From the NCBI RefSeq assembly GCF_000305775.1, contig NC_018866.1, forward strand, positions 1,364,001 through 1,428,000: a stretch of DNA of 64,000 nt, in the 5' to 3' direction. Below the pieces are notes generated by a model, which saw only the letters and a program-made list of their open reading frames with translations, made no database searches and was not told the DNA's origin. This document shows positions 50,645 through 62,633 of the stretch, in pieces. Position numbers and translations under genes: made by a program. This stretch comes from Dehalobacter sp. DCA (GTDB lineage Bacteria; Bacillota; Desulfitobacteriia; Desulfitobacteriales; Syntrophobotulaceae). How positions within the stretch are numbered: position 1 is the first letter of the stretch; each line of letters starts with the position of its first letter.

Positions 50645-51640
50645 TCAGCGTAACTCCACGTCATACGTCTGTCCACAGAAAGTAATCGATTTGAGCTTAC
50701 TTATATCGAAGTACTCTGTATTGACAGACCATGAGCCCATCGTGGAATCTATCATGGAGCTGCCGCTGTCCTTAAACTTAACAACTGAACCGTCATCAAG
50801 CGTCAGGACCGGCTCGGGGTAGGAACGAAAATACTTTGTAAACGCGTCCAGATCCTGATTGCCGCCTTTCGAGGTAAAAATGATTTCGACCGTTGCCGGA
50901 CGAATATCGAAGGTGATTTCGTCGATATAGTCCGAATTCTCTGCCCTGGCCTTAAAGGTCATATGCGTTTTATCCGCATCTGGGAGCTTGATGTCAAACG
51001 ATAGGTCCCAATTTCCGGAGATATCGTTTACCGTATATGAGTCGTTCTCCGCATTTGAGTAGAGGGCGATACCTGTTATGACGAGTGCCACGTGGCCCGT
51101 CTTTTCCGCTTCCGTCCCCGACAGGAAGATTGACGCTGGCACGGTGAGGATGCCGTCCGTAAAGGTAAAACCGTCCCGGTTAAATATCGTATAGCCCGTC
51201 ATCGGGTCCGTTCGGAACTGGATACTGTCAAACTTCGTATCCGCAAGACCAGTCAGCTGAAGGGTAAGGTGTGTCGTTAACCCGTCCGTATAAGCGTTCG
51301 TCAGCGTGATTCCGATACCAACGCTTTTATCCGAGACATCGGGCGTTATGGCTCCCGTCACTTCAGGATTTTTGAAAAAAGAATCATAGAACGCACCGAA
51401 GTCAAGTACCCCGGCCATCGCAAGGGCGGTGGTACTTAGTGCGAGCACGATAACGACAGATGCGGCAGCGAGTCCGAACCTACGCATCGACCTTCTGTGA
51501 ACACGACGCATATACATTTCACCCGAAATGCCTTGCTGCACGAGTTTCCTAACACGTTTTGAGTTGACGGAGCTTTGTACGTTGAGATATACTTCGTCAT
51601 CGTCAATACAATTCATTAAGTCCGAAATTTTTATATTCAT
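50645..51640 (-). CDS. Putative anti-sigma factor, DUF4179-like
   Basis: 331 residues. A cytoplasmic N terminus (~70 residues), one membrane helix (RFGLAAASVVIVLALSTTALAMAG) and a large outer beta-rich domain (SDKSVGIGITLTNAYTDGLTTHLTLQLTGL...). This is the DUF4179 layout, normally co-transcribed with ECF sigma factors. It starts within the end of the sigma gene. AAAGGGGTG lies 7 nt before ATG. Confidence 0.78.
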   Translation of the reverse strand: MNIKISDLMNCIDDDEVYLNVQSSVNSKRVRKLVQQGISGEMYMRRVHRRSMRRFGLAAASVVIVLALSTTALAMAGVLDFGAFYDSFFKNPEVTGAITPDVSDKSVGIGITLTNAYTDGLTTHLTLQLTGLADTKFDSIQFRTDPMTGYTIFNRDGFTFTDGILTVPASIFLSGTEAEKTGHVALVITGIALYSNAENDSYTVNDISGNWDLSFDIKLPDADKTHMTFKARAENSDYIDEITFDIRPATVEIIFTSKGGNQDLDAFTKYFRSYPEPVLTLDDGSVVKFKDSGSSMIDSTMGSWSVNTEYFDISKLKSITFCGQTYDVELR

Positions 51641-52181
51641 TTTCAACACCCCTTTCGGCGAGATGAATTTTGAGTTTTTCGCGCCCCCGTGCGAGTCTGC
51701 TTTTTACAGCGGATTGTGACAAGTGCATTTCGTCTGCAATCGTCGATACGGTCTGATAGTAATAATAGTGCCGCAAAAAAATCTCACAGTCGGGATTGCC
51801 AAGAGCGTTCACCGCATTGCGAACGGTTGCGGCGAGTTCGTTCGTGATAACGCCGCCCTCCACGTCTGCGTCAGCGACGACCACTATTTCGTCATCATCG
51901 AGCGATAGCGACGCACCGATTTCACGGAGCTTATTCTTCGCGCGATTCCGTGCGACGCTACCGAGCCACGATTTCAGTTTGTCCGCACTTGGCTTATCGG
52001 CGTTCTTCCATAACGTGATGAATACATCGGCGCAAACTTCTTCAATATCCGCTTCGCTCATCGATGTGCCGATAATGCCCTGAGCAATCGCACCGACATA
52101 CGGCGTGTATTTTTTGATTATAGCGTCAAGCGCGGCTCCATTTCCGCGCTGAACTCCGAGTAGTGCAGTTGCGTCATTCAA
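51603..52181 (-). CDS. ECF-type RNA polymerase sigma factor
   Basis: 192 residues. Region 2 (TPYVGAIAQGIIGTSMSEADIEEVCADVFITLWKNADK) and region 4 (YYQTVSTIADEMHLSQSAVKSRLARGREKLK) are clear. TTG start with GGGAAGTG upstream. Paired with the anti-sigma protein downstream. Its position between rlmD and the element cluster means it is either element cargo controlling the cluster or a chromosomal pair next to the insertion. Confidence 0.88.
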   Translation of the reverse strand: MNDATALLGVQRGNGAALDAIIKKYTPYVGAIAQGIIGTSMSEADIEEVCADVFITLWKNADKPSADKLKSWLGSVARNRAKNKLREIGASLSLDDDEIVVVADADVEGGVITNELAATVRNAVNALGNPDCEIFLRHYYYYQTVSTIADEMHLSQSAVKSRLARGREKLKIHLAERGVENEYKNFGLNELY

Positions 52182-52313
52182 TGTATCACTTCCCTCGTTT
52201 ACTTTTGACGACCGTCATATATAATAACACCGAAAAATATAATTTGGTTGCATGAAATTCCCAAAAAGTCACATAAAGACTCCCAAATAACAAATGTCAT
52301 CTATAAAAACCCC

Positions 52314-52356
52314 AAAAAAAACGGGCCAAAAAATGCACTTTTTGACCCCGTTTTTT
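52314..52356. terminator. Bidirectional terminator between sigma gene and rlmD
   Basis: A-run, ACGGG..., 13-nt pairing of CCAAAAA/TTTTTG type, CCCGT and T-run: a symmetrical stem that can terminate both strands. It lies between the rlmD stop and the sigma gene. Confidence 0.7.
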
Positions 52357-52374
52357 GCCTATTTTTTGCTCCAA

Positions 52375-52394
52375 AACCACTACATATAGTGGTT
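52375..52394. repeat. AACCACTA palindrome just after rlmD
   Basis: AACCACTA-CATA-TAGTGGTT, with a third AACCACTA copy at 52417-52424 inside the rlmD 3' end. It could be the terminator of rlmD or part of an attachment site. Confidence 0.4.
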
Positions 52395-52402
52395 GACCTG
52401 CC

Positions 52403-53761
52403 TTATTTGCCCTTCAAACCACTATTTGTCATCAGAACTATACTCTCAACGTGCTGCGTCCACGGGAACATATCCACCGGTTGTACGCGCTCGATTCGAT
52501 AAGTATTCCGGCAAAGCACCTTTAAATCCCTGGCTAGGGTGGCAGGATTGCAGGACACATAGATGATTCTTTCCGGCCCGATATCAAGCAGGCCTTCAAG
52601 AACTTCCGGCTCCATTCCGGCCCGGGGCGGGTCGCATACTATGAGGTCCGGGGTTCCGGAAAGTACGGCCAGTTTCTCCTCGACTTTTCCTTCCACAAAA
52701 CGGACATTGATAATGTTATTGTCCTCAGCATTTTCTTGCGCGTCGGCGATCGCATACGGGTTTTCCTCGATGCCCAAAACCCTTTTGGCTCTCTGGGCCA
52801 GCATTAAGGTCATCGTACCGATACCACAGTAGAGGTCCCAAACCTCATCTTCTCCCGTGAGTCCGGCCCAATCCAGTACCAGTCCATACAGCACCGCCGT
52901 TTGCGCCGGATTAACCTGAAGGAAAGAACGTGGGGAGACTTTGAAGCGCAGATCGTTTAAATGTTCATTCAGATACTGGGCCCCGCTCCCCTCAAACACG
53001 TTATTCCTCCGGGGAATCGTAATCGAACAGCTTTGAGGAGAAAATCCAGCTTGTTCTTTCAGTTTACTGATCAATCGATCCAGTTCTTTCGTGTTCTCCA
53101 TATTGCCGTCAAAGACCAGCAGTCCCTTGCCTCGGTTGCTTTCCCGGAACGTGGCCGTCTTGATTCCCTCGCAGCATTCTCCGATCACCTGCTGCATTCT
53201 TTTTATTCTATTGTTGGTCTCCTGACTCAGCAGCAGACAATCGTCAAAAACTGTTACATCTTTAGACTTTTCACGATAATAGCCAAACCGGCCTTTTAGG
53301 TCACGGTGCAAAACTGCTTTGTTACGGTAGCGCCAGGGATCGTCCATGCCCAGAACCGGTTCAACCTGAATATCGGTGAATCCGCCGATTCTCCGCAGGG
53401 CATCTTCCACCCACCTTTGTTTCCATGTGAGTGTGGTCTGGTACTTAACATGCTGAAGATTGCAGCCGCCGCAGACCGGATAAACTGTACAGGGCGGCGA
53501 TACTCTTTCTTCAGACATTTGTTCAATTTCAATAATCTGTGCTCTCCGGTAAGATTTCTTTTGTTCCGTCAGCTGTATTTTGCCTTTTTCTCCCGGAAGC
53601 ATCCTCGGGACGAAGGTGGTGATTCCGTCGGTATAGCCGACACCGGATCCATCGGAAGCCAAACGGACGATTTCTATATCCAGGTTTTTCGCGCCGATGC
53701 GCTCTTCTCTGGCGATGGTATGATCATAAGTACCCTCATGTCGATCATTTTTATTAACCAT
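52403..53761 (-). CDS. rlmD: 23S rRNA (uracil-5-)-methyltransferase RlmD (RumA)
   Basis: 452 residues. TRAM domain at ~25-85, [4Fe-4S] cysteines in PPCTVYPVCGGCNLQH (with a fourth near residue 190), SAM site VWDLYCGIGTMTLMLA, catalytic region CDPPRAGME and SCNPATLARDL. The 3' end encodes TQHVESIVLMTNSGLKGK. The 3' end of this gene is a documented ICE insertion site in several Firmicutes (rumA site), consistent with the element adjoining here. Confidence 0.9.
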   Translation of the reverse strand: MVNKNDRHEGTYDHTIAREERIGAKNLDIEIVRLASDGSGVGYTDGITTFVPRMLPGEKGKIQLTEQKKSYRRAQIIEIEQMSEERVSPPCTVYPVCGGCNLQHVKYQTTLTWKQRWVEDALRRIGGFTDIQVEPVLGMDDPWRYRNKAVLHRDLKGRFGYYREKSKDVTVFDDCLLLSQETNNRIKRMQQVIGECCEGIKTATFRESNRGKGLLVFDGNMENTKELDRLISKLKEQAGFSPQSCSITIPRRNNVFEGSGAQYLNEHLNDLRFKVSPRSFLQVNPAQTAVLYGLVLDWAGLTGEDEVWDLYCGIGTMTLMLAQRAKRVLGIEENPYAIADAQENAEDNNIINVRFVEGKVEEKLAVLSGTPDLIVCDPPRAGMEPEVLEGLLDIGPERIIYVSCNPATLARDLKVLCRNTYRIERVQPVDMFPWTQHVESIVLMTNSGLKGK

Positions 53762-53863
53762 GGATCCTTCTTCCCTCTGTTCGCAGTCTCGTCCGAACCT
53801 GCTCTTATTTCAAACTCTGACTGATCTTAGCCTCATTCAGATTGTCTTACCGCTATCTTGTCA

Positions 53864-54550
53864 TTATCCCCGCTGCCACCACATCAAGATGACCATCAAA
53901 ATATTCCAGACCCCGTGCGCCACGACTGAAGTCCAGAGGCTCTTGCTTCTTTCGTACAGAAAAGTCAGAACCAGACCCCCGATCACCAGCGGTACAAACC
54001 GTATCAGATCAAAATGCATCAGACCAAAAAACAGTCCTGCAGAAAGAATGCCCTTCGCTTTGCCATACCCCTGACGCAGCGGCGGATAGATCAGCCCCCT
54101 GAAAATCATTTCCTCTTTAAGCGGTACGATAAAGCCGCCTAGCAGAACCAGCGGCATCAGCTGCCAGATAGAATCAACGCCCTCAACGGCCAGTGCAAAG
54201 CTCTGGGGTTCGGGCTTCCCGAAATATTCCACGAGGACATTTCCCAAAAGACCGACTACAAAAAATAACACTATGCCGCCGCCCAGTCCGGCCAGAAGAC
54301 ATTTCCAATTAAAATTGGCCAGCCCCAAATCAGCGAACGATCCGCGCAGGATCTTGAAGAATAAAAACAGTGCAACAAAAAAGAGTAGAGCCTCGCCAAA
54401 ACCGATGACAAGATAGCTGATATACCCCTTCAGATATCCAAGGTTCTCTAGCGGCTTTAGCCAGCCTAAAACAAATTCCAGAACATAGACAATAAGAATC
54501 AGGTAAAGAGCCTGCCAGAAGTTCCATCTGGGGTTTTCCAAAGCGTTCAT
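53864..54550 (-). CDS. CPBP-family intramembrane metalloprotease
   Basis: 228 residues, about six to eight hydrophobic helices. Motifs E-E-M-I-F-R-G (KEEMIFRGLIYPPL) and FGLMHFDLI carry the Glu-Glu and His of CPBP/Abi enzymes. Membrane protein of unknown substrate. On the same strand as nifV and rlmD. Confidence 0.85.
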   Translation of the reverse strand: MNALENPRWNFWQALYLILIVYVLEFVLGWLKPLENLGYLKGYISYLVIGFGEALLFFVALFLFFKILRGSFADLGLANFNWKCLLAGLGGGIVLFFVVGLLGNVLVEYFGKPEPQSFALAVEGVDSIWQLMPLVLLGGFIVPLKEEMIFRGLIYPPLRQGYGKAKGILSAGLFFGLMHFDLIRFVPLVIGGLVLTFLYERSKSLWTSVVAHGVWNILMVILMWWQRG

Positions 54551-54577
54551 TTATACCTATCTCCAGTTATGTTATTT

Positions 54578-55771
54578 TTAATCATGGATATTCAGTCTCG
54601 GCATATTTCCATCTGAAAGTAATTCTACCTCTTTTTCAGTTCCATAAAGGTCTTTGTAAATATAAATCAGTTCCTTATCAAAAAGTGAGCGTTTCATATC
54701 GACTGCAAGGGATCTTACATGCTTTAGAATCTTATCGGCTTGCTCAGATGTAAGCTCTCTGCCATATTCCCTGAATTTCGCTTTAATCGAGGCTGTCCCC
54801 GAATGCTTGCCGATCACAATCTGCCTTTCCAGCCCGACCTCTTCAGGACGAAATACTTCATAAGTTTTCGGATTTTTCAATGCGCCGTCGGCATGAATAC
54901 CGGATTCATGCGCAAACATATTGCTGCCTACAATGGCTTTCCAGGGCGGAAGAATACGCCCTGAAGCCCTGGAAACATATTCGGATAATTCCACAAACCG
55001 CTCCGTAACAAAGCCAAGGTCCGTTTCTTCCAGGTATTTCAGAGCCATGATGACTTCTTCCAGCGCTGCATTGCCGGCTCTTTCTCCAAGGCCGTTCACC
55101 GTCACACCGATAAATCTGGCTCCAGCCTTCACTCCGGCTAAAGCGTTGGCCGTCGCCATCCCGAAATCATTATGCGTATGCATTTCCACATCAATATCGG
55201 CGCGTTCTCTTAAGGTTTTGATTCTATCAAAGGTCAGAAAAGGATCGAGGATGCCAATCGTATCACAGTAGCGGAGACGGTTTGCACCGGCCTTTTTGGC
55301 CTCTGTCGCAAATTCCACGAGATAGTTCATATCTGATCTCGAAGCGTCCTCGGCATTGACCGAGATATAATCGACATGCTTTTTCGCAAACTCCGTTGCT
55401 TTGATCATCATATCAAGAACTGCCCCGGGCGTGGTTTTTAATTTATGTTTGATGTGAATGTCCGAGGTCGATACGGAAATGGCCACGGCATCACAGCCGC
55501 AGGACAGCGATGCTTCAATGTCCTTGATCACGGCGCGGTTCCAGCCCATGATGCTGGCTTTCAGTCCGAGGCCGCAGATACCTTTGATGGCCTCAAGTTC
55601 TTTACCGCCCATAATCGGTATTCCCGCTTCAATCTGGTTAACCCCGATCTCGTCAAGCATCCGGGCGATCCTTAATTTCTCTTGATTGGAAAAGACAACC
55701 CCGGCAGTCTGTTCCCCGTCACGCAGGGTTGTATCCACAATCACCAACCCGGTATCCGGTACTTTTCCCAT
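54578..55771 (-). CDS. nifV: Homocitrate synthase (NifV type)
   Basis: 397 residues. HMGL-like TIM barrel: VIVDTTLRDGEQTAGVVFS (catalytic Arg/Asp), EAGIPIMGG, MHTHNDFGMATANALA (metal His), NGLGERAGNAALEEV, then HESGIHADGALKNPKTYE. The EAGIP and short length (~400 aa, no LeuA regulatory domain) point to NifV, which makes homocitrate for FeMo-co; a LeuA-like citramalate/isopropylmalate enzyme is the alternative. ATG 55771 chosen (GAGGTGG before it). Confidence 0.82.
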   Translation of the reverse strand: MGKVPDTGLVIVDTTLRDGEQTAGVVFSNQEKLRIARMLDEIGVNQIEAGIPIMGGKELEAIKGICGLGLKASIMGWNRAVIKDIEASLSCGCDAVAISVSTSDIHIKHKLKTTPGAVLDMMIKATEFAKKHVDYISVNAEDASRSDMNYLVEFATEAKKAGANRLRYCDTIGILDPFLTFDRIKTLRERADIDVEMHTHNDFGMATANALAGVKAGARFIGVTVNGLGERAGNAALEEVIMALKYLEETDLGFVTERFVELSEYVSRASGRILPPWKAIVGSNMFAHESGIHADGALKNPKTYEVFRPEEVGLERQIVIGKHSGTASIKAKFREYGRELTSEQADKILKHVRSLAVDMKRSLFDKELIYIYKDLYGTEKEVELLSDGNMPRLNIHD

Positions 55772-55913
55772 TTTATCCACCTCTAAACGCGTTCATTTCT
55801 TGTATTTATTAAGTATGTCTTATCATTCTGGCACAATATCTTGCTCTATTATGCTTTTTTGTTCTTTTTATTGCATTTTTAGTATGCTTGATTTATGAGC
55901 TTTATATTGCGTT

Positions 55914-57365
55914 TTACTGCACCAGTTTTTCTTTCAGCAGTTTATTGACCAAACCTGGATTAGCCTGCCCTTTGGTTGCTTTCATGACTTGACCGACTAA
56001 AAATCCAAGTGCGCTCTCTTTGCCGGCTTGGTAATCAGCGACGGACTTTTCATTGGCAGCAAGAATGCCGCCCACAATTATTTCAAGTTCACCTTCATCG
56101 CTGATCTGAACAAGTCCTTTCTCTTTTATGATCGTCTCCGGATCTTTACCGGTGTTATAAATTTCTTCGAGCACATTTTTGCCGATCTTGCCGCTGATAT
56201 CGCCTTTCTTGATCAGCGTCAGCATCCCTGCCAGCTGTTCTGGAGAAACGGGCGAATCTTCAAAAGAGCGTCCGTTAGTTTTCAGCAGGCCGCTTAAATC
56301 TCCCATGACCCAGTTGGCAAGGAGTTTTGCGTCATCGATCTTGGCGAGTGCCTGATCAAAGAATACGGCCATTGCTTTAGATGCGGTAATGACCCCTGCG
56401 TCGTATTCCGATAGGCCACGGGACTGCAGTCTTGCTTTTTTAGCGGCAGGCAGCTCCGGCAAGGAAGCTCTGATTCCCTCGACCCAGTCCCGGTCGATCA
56501 CGAGCGGCATCAGATCCGGCTCCGGAAAATAGCGGTAGTCGTGGGCCTCTTCCTTGGATCGGAGAGACAACGTCATCCCTCTGCCTTCGTCCCAGGTTCT
56601 CGTTTCCTGGATAATTTTTTCGCCGTCGTCAAGGGCTTCGGCCTGACGGTCGGTTTCGTATTCTAGACAGCGGCGGACTGAGCTGAAAGAGTTCAGATTC
56701 TTGGTTTCGGTCCGCGTGCCGAATGGTTCGGTTCCTTTGAGGCGAAGTGAGACATTGATATCAAAACGGACGGAACCCTGTTCGAGTTTGCAGTCGGAAA
56801 TTCCGGCATAATCCATGATCTGGACCAGCTGTTCCAGGTAAGCCAGAACTTCATCTATCGAGCGCATATCCGGTTCCGAGACAATTTCCAGAAGCGGTAC
56901 CCCCGTCCGGTTATAATCAACCCCGGAGCTGCTGGACGTCATAATAGTCTCCCCGTTGTGCACCAGTTTCCCGGCATCCTCTTCCATATGGGCTCTCGTG
57001 ATGCCGATACGTTTATTTGTCTCATTCACCATGACATCGAGCCAGCCGTTTTTGCAGATCGGCAGGTCATACTGAGATGTCTGGTAATTCTTCGTTAGGT
57101 CCGGGTAGAAATAGTTCTTACGGTCAAATTTGGAGAATTCGGCGATCTCGCAGTTCAAAGCAAGACCCGCCTTGATCGCGAGATTGACGACTTCTTTATT
57201 CAATACCGGCAGGACGCCCGGCAGCCCTAGACACACAGGACAAACGTGTGTATTCTGTTCTCCTCCGAACTCTGTCGAACAGCCGCAGAAGATCTTGGTT
57301 TTCGTAGCCATCTCAACGTGGGTTTCCACGCCGCAAACCATTTCATATTTATCAATAAAAGACAT
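55914..57365 (-). CDS. gatB: Glu-tRNA(Gln)/Asp-tRNA(Asn) amidotransferase subunit B
   Basis: 483 residues. [59 protein letters not shown] and the C-terminal YqeY-like tail ([29 protein letters not shown]). It binds tRNA in the GatCAB complex. Starts 1 nt after gatA. Confidence 0.97.
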   Translation of the reverse strand: MSFIDKYEMVCGVETHVEMATKTKIFCGCSTEFGGEQNTHVCPVCLGLPGVLPVLNKEVVNLAIKAGLALNCEIAEFSKFDRKNYFYPDLTKNYQTSQYDLPICKNGWLDVMVNETNKRIGITRAHMEEDAGKLVHNGETIMTSSSSGVDYNRTGVPLLEIVSEPDMRSIDEVLAYLEQLVQIMDYAGISDCKLEQGSVRFDINVSLRLKGTEPFGTRTETKNLNSFSSVRRCLEYETDRQAEALDDGEKIIQETRTWDEGRGMTLSLRSKEEAHDYRYFPEPDLMPLVIDRDWVEGIRASLPELPAAKKARLQSRGLSEYDAGVITASKAMAVFFDQALAKIDDAKLLANWVMGDLSGLLKTNGRSFEDSPVSPEQLAGMLTLIKKGDISGKIGKNVLEEIYNTGKDPETIIKEKGLVQISDEGELEIIVGGILAANEKSVADYQAGKESALGFLVGQVMKATKGQANPGLVNKLLKEKLVQ

Positions 57366-58829
57366 CTAGCGCACCTCCTTGAGCAGTGCAGGCGCCTGAT
57401 GATGATACGCGGTATTTTGTTCAAACGCATAAGCGGCTTTGTACAGCGTACCTTCTTCAAAGTGCTTGCTGATAAGCTGCATCCCGACCGGCATGCCATC
57501 AACAAATCCCGCCGGCACTGAGATGGCCGGCAAACCGGCCAGATTAACCGGGATCGTATAGACATCTCCCATATACATCGCCAATGGATCTGATTTTTCG
57601 CCGATCTTATACGCAGTAGTAGGTGCCGTCGGAGACAATAGCACATCATATTTTTCAAAAGCGCGGTCGAAGTCCTGTTTGATCAGCGTCCGCACTTTCT
57701 GGGCTTTCAGGTAATAGGCGTCGTAATAACCCGAGCTCAGGGCATAGGTCCCGAGCATGATCCGGCGCTTGACTTCCTGACCAAAGCCTTTTTCCCTGGT
57801 CTTTTTAAACATCTCAATCATATCGTCAGCTTCCGCACGGTAACCATAGCGCACTCCGTCGTAGCGGGCCAGGTTAGAGCTGCATTCAGCCGGAGCAATA
57901 ATATAGTAAGCCGGCATTGCAAATTCCGTATGCGGTAGTGAACAGCGCTCGATCTCCGCCCCCAGGCTTTCAAAAGTCCGGATCGCCTTTTGTATAACTT
58001 CAGCAACATCCGAGTTCAGACCGGAAGCGAAATATTCATCGGGAATCCCAATTTTGAGGCCTTTTACATTATTTTCTAAAAACTGGGTATAATCTGGCTT
58101 AACGAACGGTACTGAAGTCGAATCTTTCGGATCATGGCCGGCAATCGCATTCAGGACCAGGGCATTATCCCTGACGTTCGTCGTTAGCGGTCCGATCTGG
58201 TCGAGCGAAGAAGCAAAGGCCACAAGGCCGTAGCGTGACACAGCGCCGTAGGTAGGCTTCAGGCCAACGACTCCGCAGAAGGCTGCAGGCTGGCGAATGG
58301 AACCGCCAGTATCCGAACCGAGCGCAAACGGTACTTCTCTTGCCGCGACGCAGGCCGCCGACCCCCCGGAAGAACCACCCGGAACGCTTTCCAGATCCCA
58401 CGGGTTCGCCGTCGGATGGTAACCGGAATTTTCGGTAGACGATCCCATCGCAAATTCATCCATATTCAGTTTGCCGAGCAGCACGGCTCCAGCCGCTTTC
58501 AGCCGTTCGGTCACCGCGGCGTCATAAGGCGGATTGAAATTCTCTAGAATCCGGGAACCGCAGGTCGTCGGGATTCCTTCTGTACACATATTATCTTTCA
58601 TGGCCATTGGCAGCCCTTCGAGCGGTCCAAGGCTTTCCCCGCCGGCAATCTTCTTATCGACTTCTGCTGCCTTTATCAGCGCCGAATCTGCGGTAACCGT
58701 CAGAAACGCTTTAACCTGGGAATCCACACTATCAATATGATCAATGAAAGATCTGGTCAATTCCACGCAGCTGATCTCTTTCTTTACGAGCCTGTTATGT
58801 AGTTCTTCAAGTGACTTAAACATTGTCAT
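57366..58829 (-). CDS. gatA: Glu-tRNA(Gln)/Asp-tRNA(Asn) amidotransferase subunit A
   Basis: 487 residues. Amidase signature with Lys ([20 protein letters not shown]), cis-Ser and nucleophile Ser in [36 protein letters not shown]. It releases ammonia from glutamine. ATG 58829 has AAAGGAG 10 nt upstream; frame extends upstream without a better site. Confidence 0.97.
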   Translation of the reverse strand: MTMFKSLEELHNRLVKKEISCVELTRSFIDHIDSVDSQVKAFLTVTADSALIKAAEVDKKIAGGESLGPLEGLPMAMKDNMCTEGIPTTCGSRILENFNPPYDAAVTERLKAAGAVLLGKLNMDEFAMGSSTENSGYHPTANPWDLESVPGGSSGGSAACVAAREVPFALGSDTGGSIRQPAAFCGVVGLKPTYGAVSRYGLVAFASSLDQIGPLTTNVRDNALVLNAIAGHDPKDSTSVPFVKPDYTQFLENNVKGLKIGIPDEYFASGLNSDVAEVIQKAIRTFESLGAEIERCSLPHTEFAMPAYYIIAPAECSSNLARYDGVRYGYRAEADDMIEMFKKTREKGFGQEVKRRIMLGTYALSSGYYDAYYLKAQKVRTLIKQDFDRAFEKYDVLLSPTAPTTAYKIGEKSDPLAMYMGDVYTIPVNLAGLPAISVPAGFVDGMPVGMQLISKHFEEGTLYKAAYAFEQNTAYHHQAPALLKEVR

Positions 58830-58977
58830 GAACCTGGTACTCCTTTCCGAATCTAAGACATAAAGAGACATTCAATTATCATTTGTTAGTAAACAACCTG
58901 CTTGTTGATCAGTTACTGATCGCGTTTGTAAATTCCGTTATCAATAAAGCTTATAATTGATCAGTCTCTGTTTTATA

Positions 58978-59262
58978 CTAGACGATTTTGGGAACCCGGA
59001 AGAACCCGTCCTCTTCGTCAGGTGCATTCATTAAGATTTTATCCCGGCTCATTGAAGGTCTTACTTCATCTTCCCGCAAGATATTAACAAGCTGCACAGC
59101 ATGCGCGGTCGGAGAGACCTGATCCGTGTTGAGCTTTTGGAGCATTTCGGCATACCCGAGGATCGAATTCAGCTGCTCCGTATATAATTCCACTTCCTCT
59201 TCTGAAAGCTGCAGCCTGGCCAGAAGAGCAACGTGTTCCACTTCTTCTCTAGATAGTTTCAT
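58978..59262 (-). CDS. gatC: Glu-tRNA(Gln)/Asp-tRNA(Asn) amidotransferase subunit C
   Basis: 94 residues. LSREEVEHVALLARLQLSEEEVELYTEQLNSILGYAEMLQKL and a C-terminal LMNAPDEEDGFFRVPKIV, as in all GatC proteins. It stabilises GatA/GatB. First gene of gatCAB, 148 nt before gatA. Confidence 0.95.
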   Translation of the reverse strand: MKLSREEVEHVALLARLQLSEEEVELYTEQLNSILGYAEMLQKLNTDQVSPTAHAVQLVNILREDEVRPSMSRDKILMNAPDEEDGFFRVPKIV

Positions 59263-59686
59263 AACGCAATAACGCCGCCTTTCTCAAATGGACATATAAA
59301 TAAATATAACAAAAATGAACCTGAGGGGCAAGGAAAAGGCAAAAAGCAAGCAGATCCAAGTTATATATAAGAATTTCTGACTAATCGGTATAACTACGAT
59401 GAGTGATGAGTTAGAAATGATAAAAAAATAACAAAATAACAAATTGATAACAAGAAGATAGTGAGTAGATAAAATAAGATGATAAGAAAAAAGACAAAAG
59501 AAAAAGTTTTGGCCGCCTGAAAAAATTAAAAGGTGATCAGACACTTGACGTAGAACTATGTAATTCAATACATTGGCAAAATACCGAAATACTCTCATTT
59601 TTCTTTAAGAAAAAGTATCGATAATATTACTTAAGGAGAAGACAATTTACTATTTTTAAATAGACAACTGAATCAGAAAGGAAGTA
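59263..59686. promoter_or_regulatory. AT-rich divergent intergenic region (gatC / P-loop gene)
   Basis: 424 nt of AT-rich DNA without a convincing gene. It must hold the minus-strand promoter for gatCAB and the plus-strand promoter for the P-loop gene; a candidate for the latter is TTGACG (59545-59550), 18 nt, TACATT (59569-59574). No T-box or riboswitch stem array was seen. Confidence 0.35.
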
Positions 59687-60418
59687 ATGCCAATGGAGCA
59701 GAATGTCAGACCCTTTGAAAAATTTCTTCCGGGAAGCCACCTTATTCTCGGAGAAGCGGGTTCCGGAAAGACCCGTCTCATTTGGTCCATACTCCAAGGA
59801 AAAGACTTTGTTGAGGATCATTCTATCAACATTGTCCTGACAGATTCAGAAAAACGTATTTGGTACAATCCTCCCAATAATCCTGTCCATACGATCAATC
59901 CTTATGAAACCGATATTTCCTGGGTCACCGAGCCTACGAAACCAGGTATATACTACTGTGCCTGCGACTACGCACCCCGAATCATCACTTTTTTGGAATG
60001 CCTTGCTACCTGGTCAATCCACGAAAAAAACATCATAAACCGAGTCCGTATTTTCATCGATCTTCCGTCCAAGTACTGGAATATTCCTGAGTTTGCAGAG
60101 CAGCTCGGCCGGCTCGATTATATTACAGCCAACCGCAAGGAAGAAGACGGCTCACTCATCGAAATATGGGCTGCCATCGGATCTCTGAACAAAATATCCT
60201 CGGAAATCAAATCCCTGTTCCAGCACGTAAATCTGATTATGCTTAATCCCCTGCCCAACGGCTGGTCCAATAAGCTCCTGAACCTTCTGGATATCAAGTG
60301 CGATAATCTGCCGGAGATTGTAGCCGGAATCAATAGTGACATCAAAGATGGCTTTTACTACATCCCAATTACGGAAGAGTACCTCGCTTTAGATCCTAAA
60401 CCAATTGTAAAGCCGTAA
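59687..60418 (+). CDS. Orphan P-loop ATPase/NTP-binding protein
   Basis: 243 residues. HLILGEAGSGKTRLIWSIL is a Walker A loop at ~18-36. Downstream strands include RVRIFIDLPSKYWNIPEFAEQLGRLDYITANRKEEDG, possibly the Walker B region, and VNLIMLNPLP. It resembles VirD4/HerA-type or DNA-packaging motors only in the P-loop. Starts at 59687 or at the second ATG 59693. Single-gene transcript ended by a clear terminator. Family not assigned. Confidence 0.65.
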   Translation: MPMEQNVRPFEKFLPGSHLILGEAGSGKTRLIWSILQGKDFVEDHSINIVLTDSEKRIWYNPPNNPVHTINPYETDISWVTEPTKPGIYYCACDYAPRIITFLECLATWSIHEKNIINRVRIFIDLPSKYWNIPEFAEQLGRLDYITANRKEEDGSLIEIWAAIGSLNKISSEIKSLFQHVNLIMLNPLPNGWSNKLLNLLDIKCDNLPEIVAGINSDIKDGFYYIPITEEYLALDPKPIVKP

Positions 60419-60434
60419 TAATTTCCAGCTTGAC

Positions 60435-60468
60435 AGCTGCTGACTTGTGTTAGCAGCTATTTTGTTTT
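60435..60468 (+). terminator. Intrinsic terminator of the P-loop gene
   Basis: AGCTGCTGAC-TTGT-GTTAGCAGCT (10 bp, one G-U) followed by ATTTTGTTTTC, 16 nt after the stop codon. Confidence 0.8.
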
Positions 60469-60519
60469 CTATGTTTATATTTGCATGTTTACGGAACGTA
60501 AGCAAACCGTTCTTCGGAC

Positions 60520-62541
<2,022 letters not shown>

Positions 62542-62633
62542 TTATATTTTTCCTGGGAAGGCTTGTTTGCTGTTTCGCCAAAATGTCAACCAGAAGCTTA
62601 CCAAATTATCGAATTTAGCGTTAGAATAACCCG

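Noticed and set aside
59284-59598. Minus-strand frame of 104 codons upstream of gatC
   Set aside because: AT-rich promoter region; the Phe/Ile/Leu-rich product is what such DNA gives by chance, with no ribosome-binding site.
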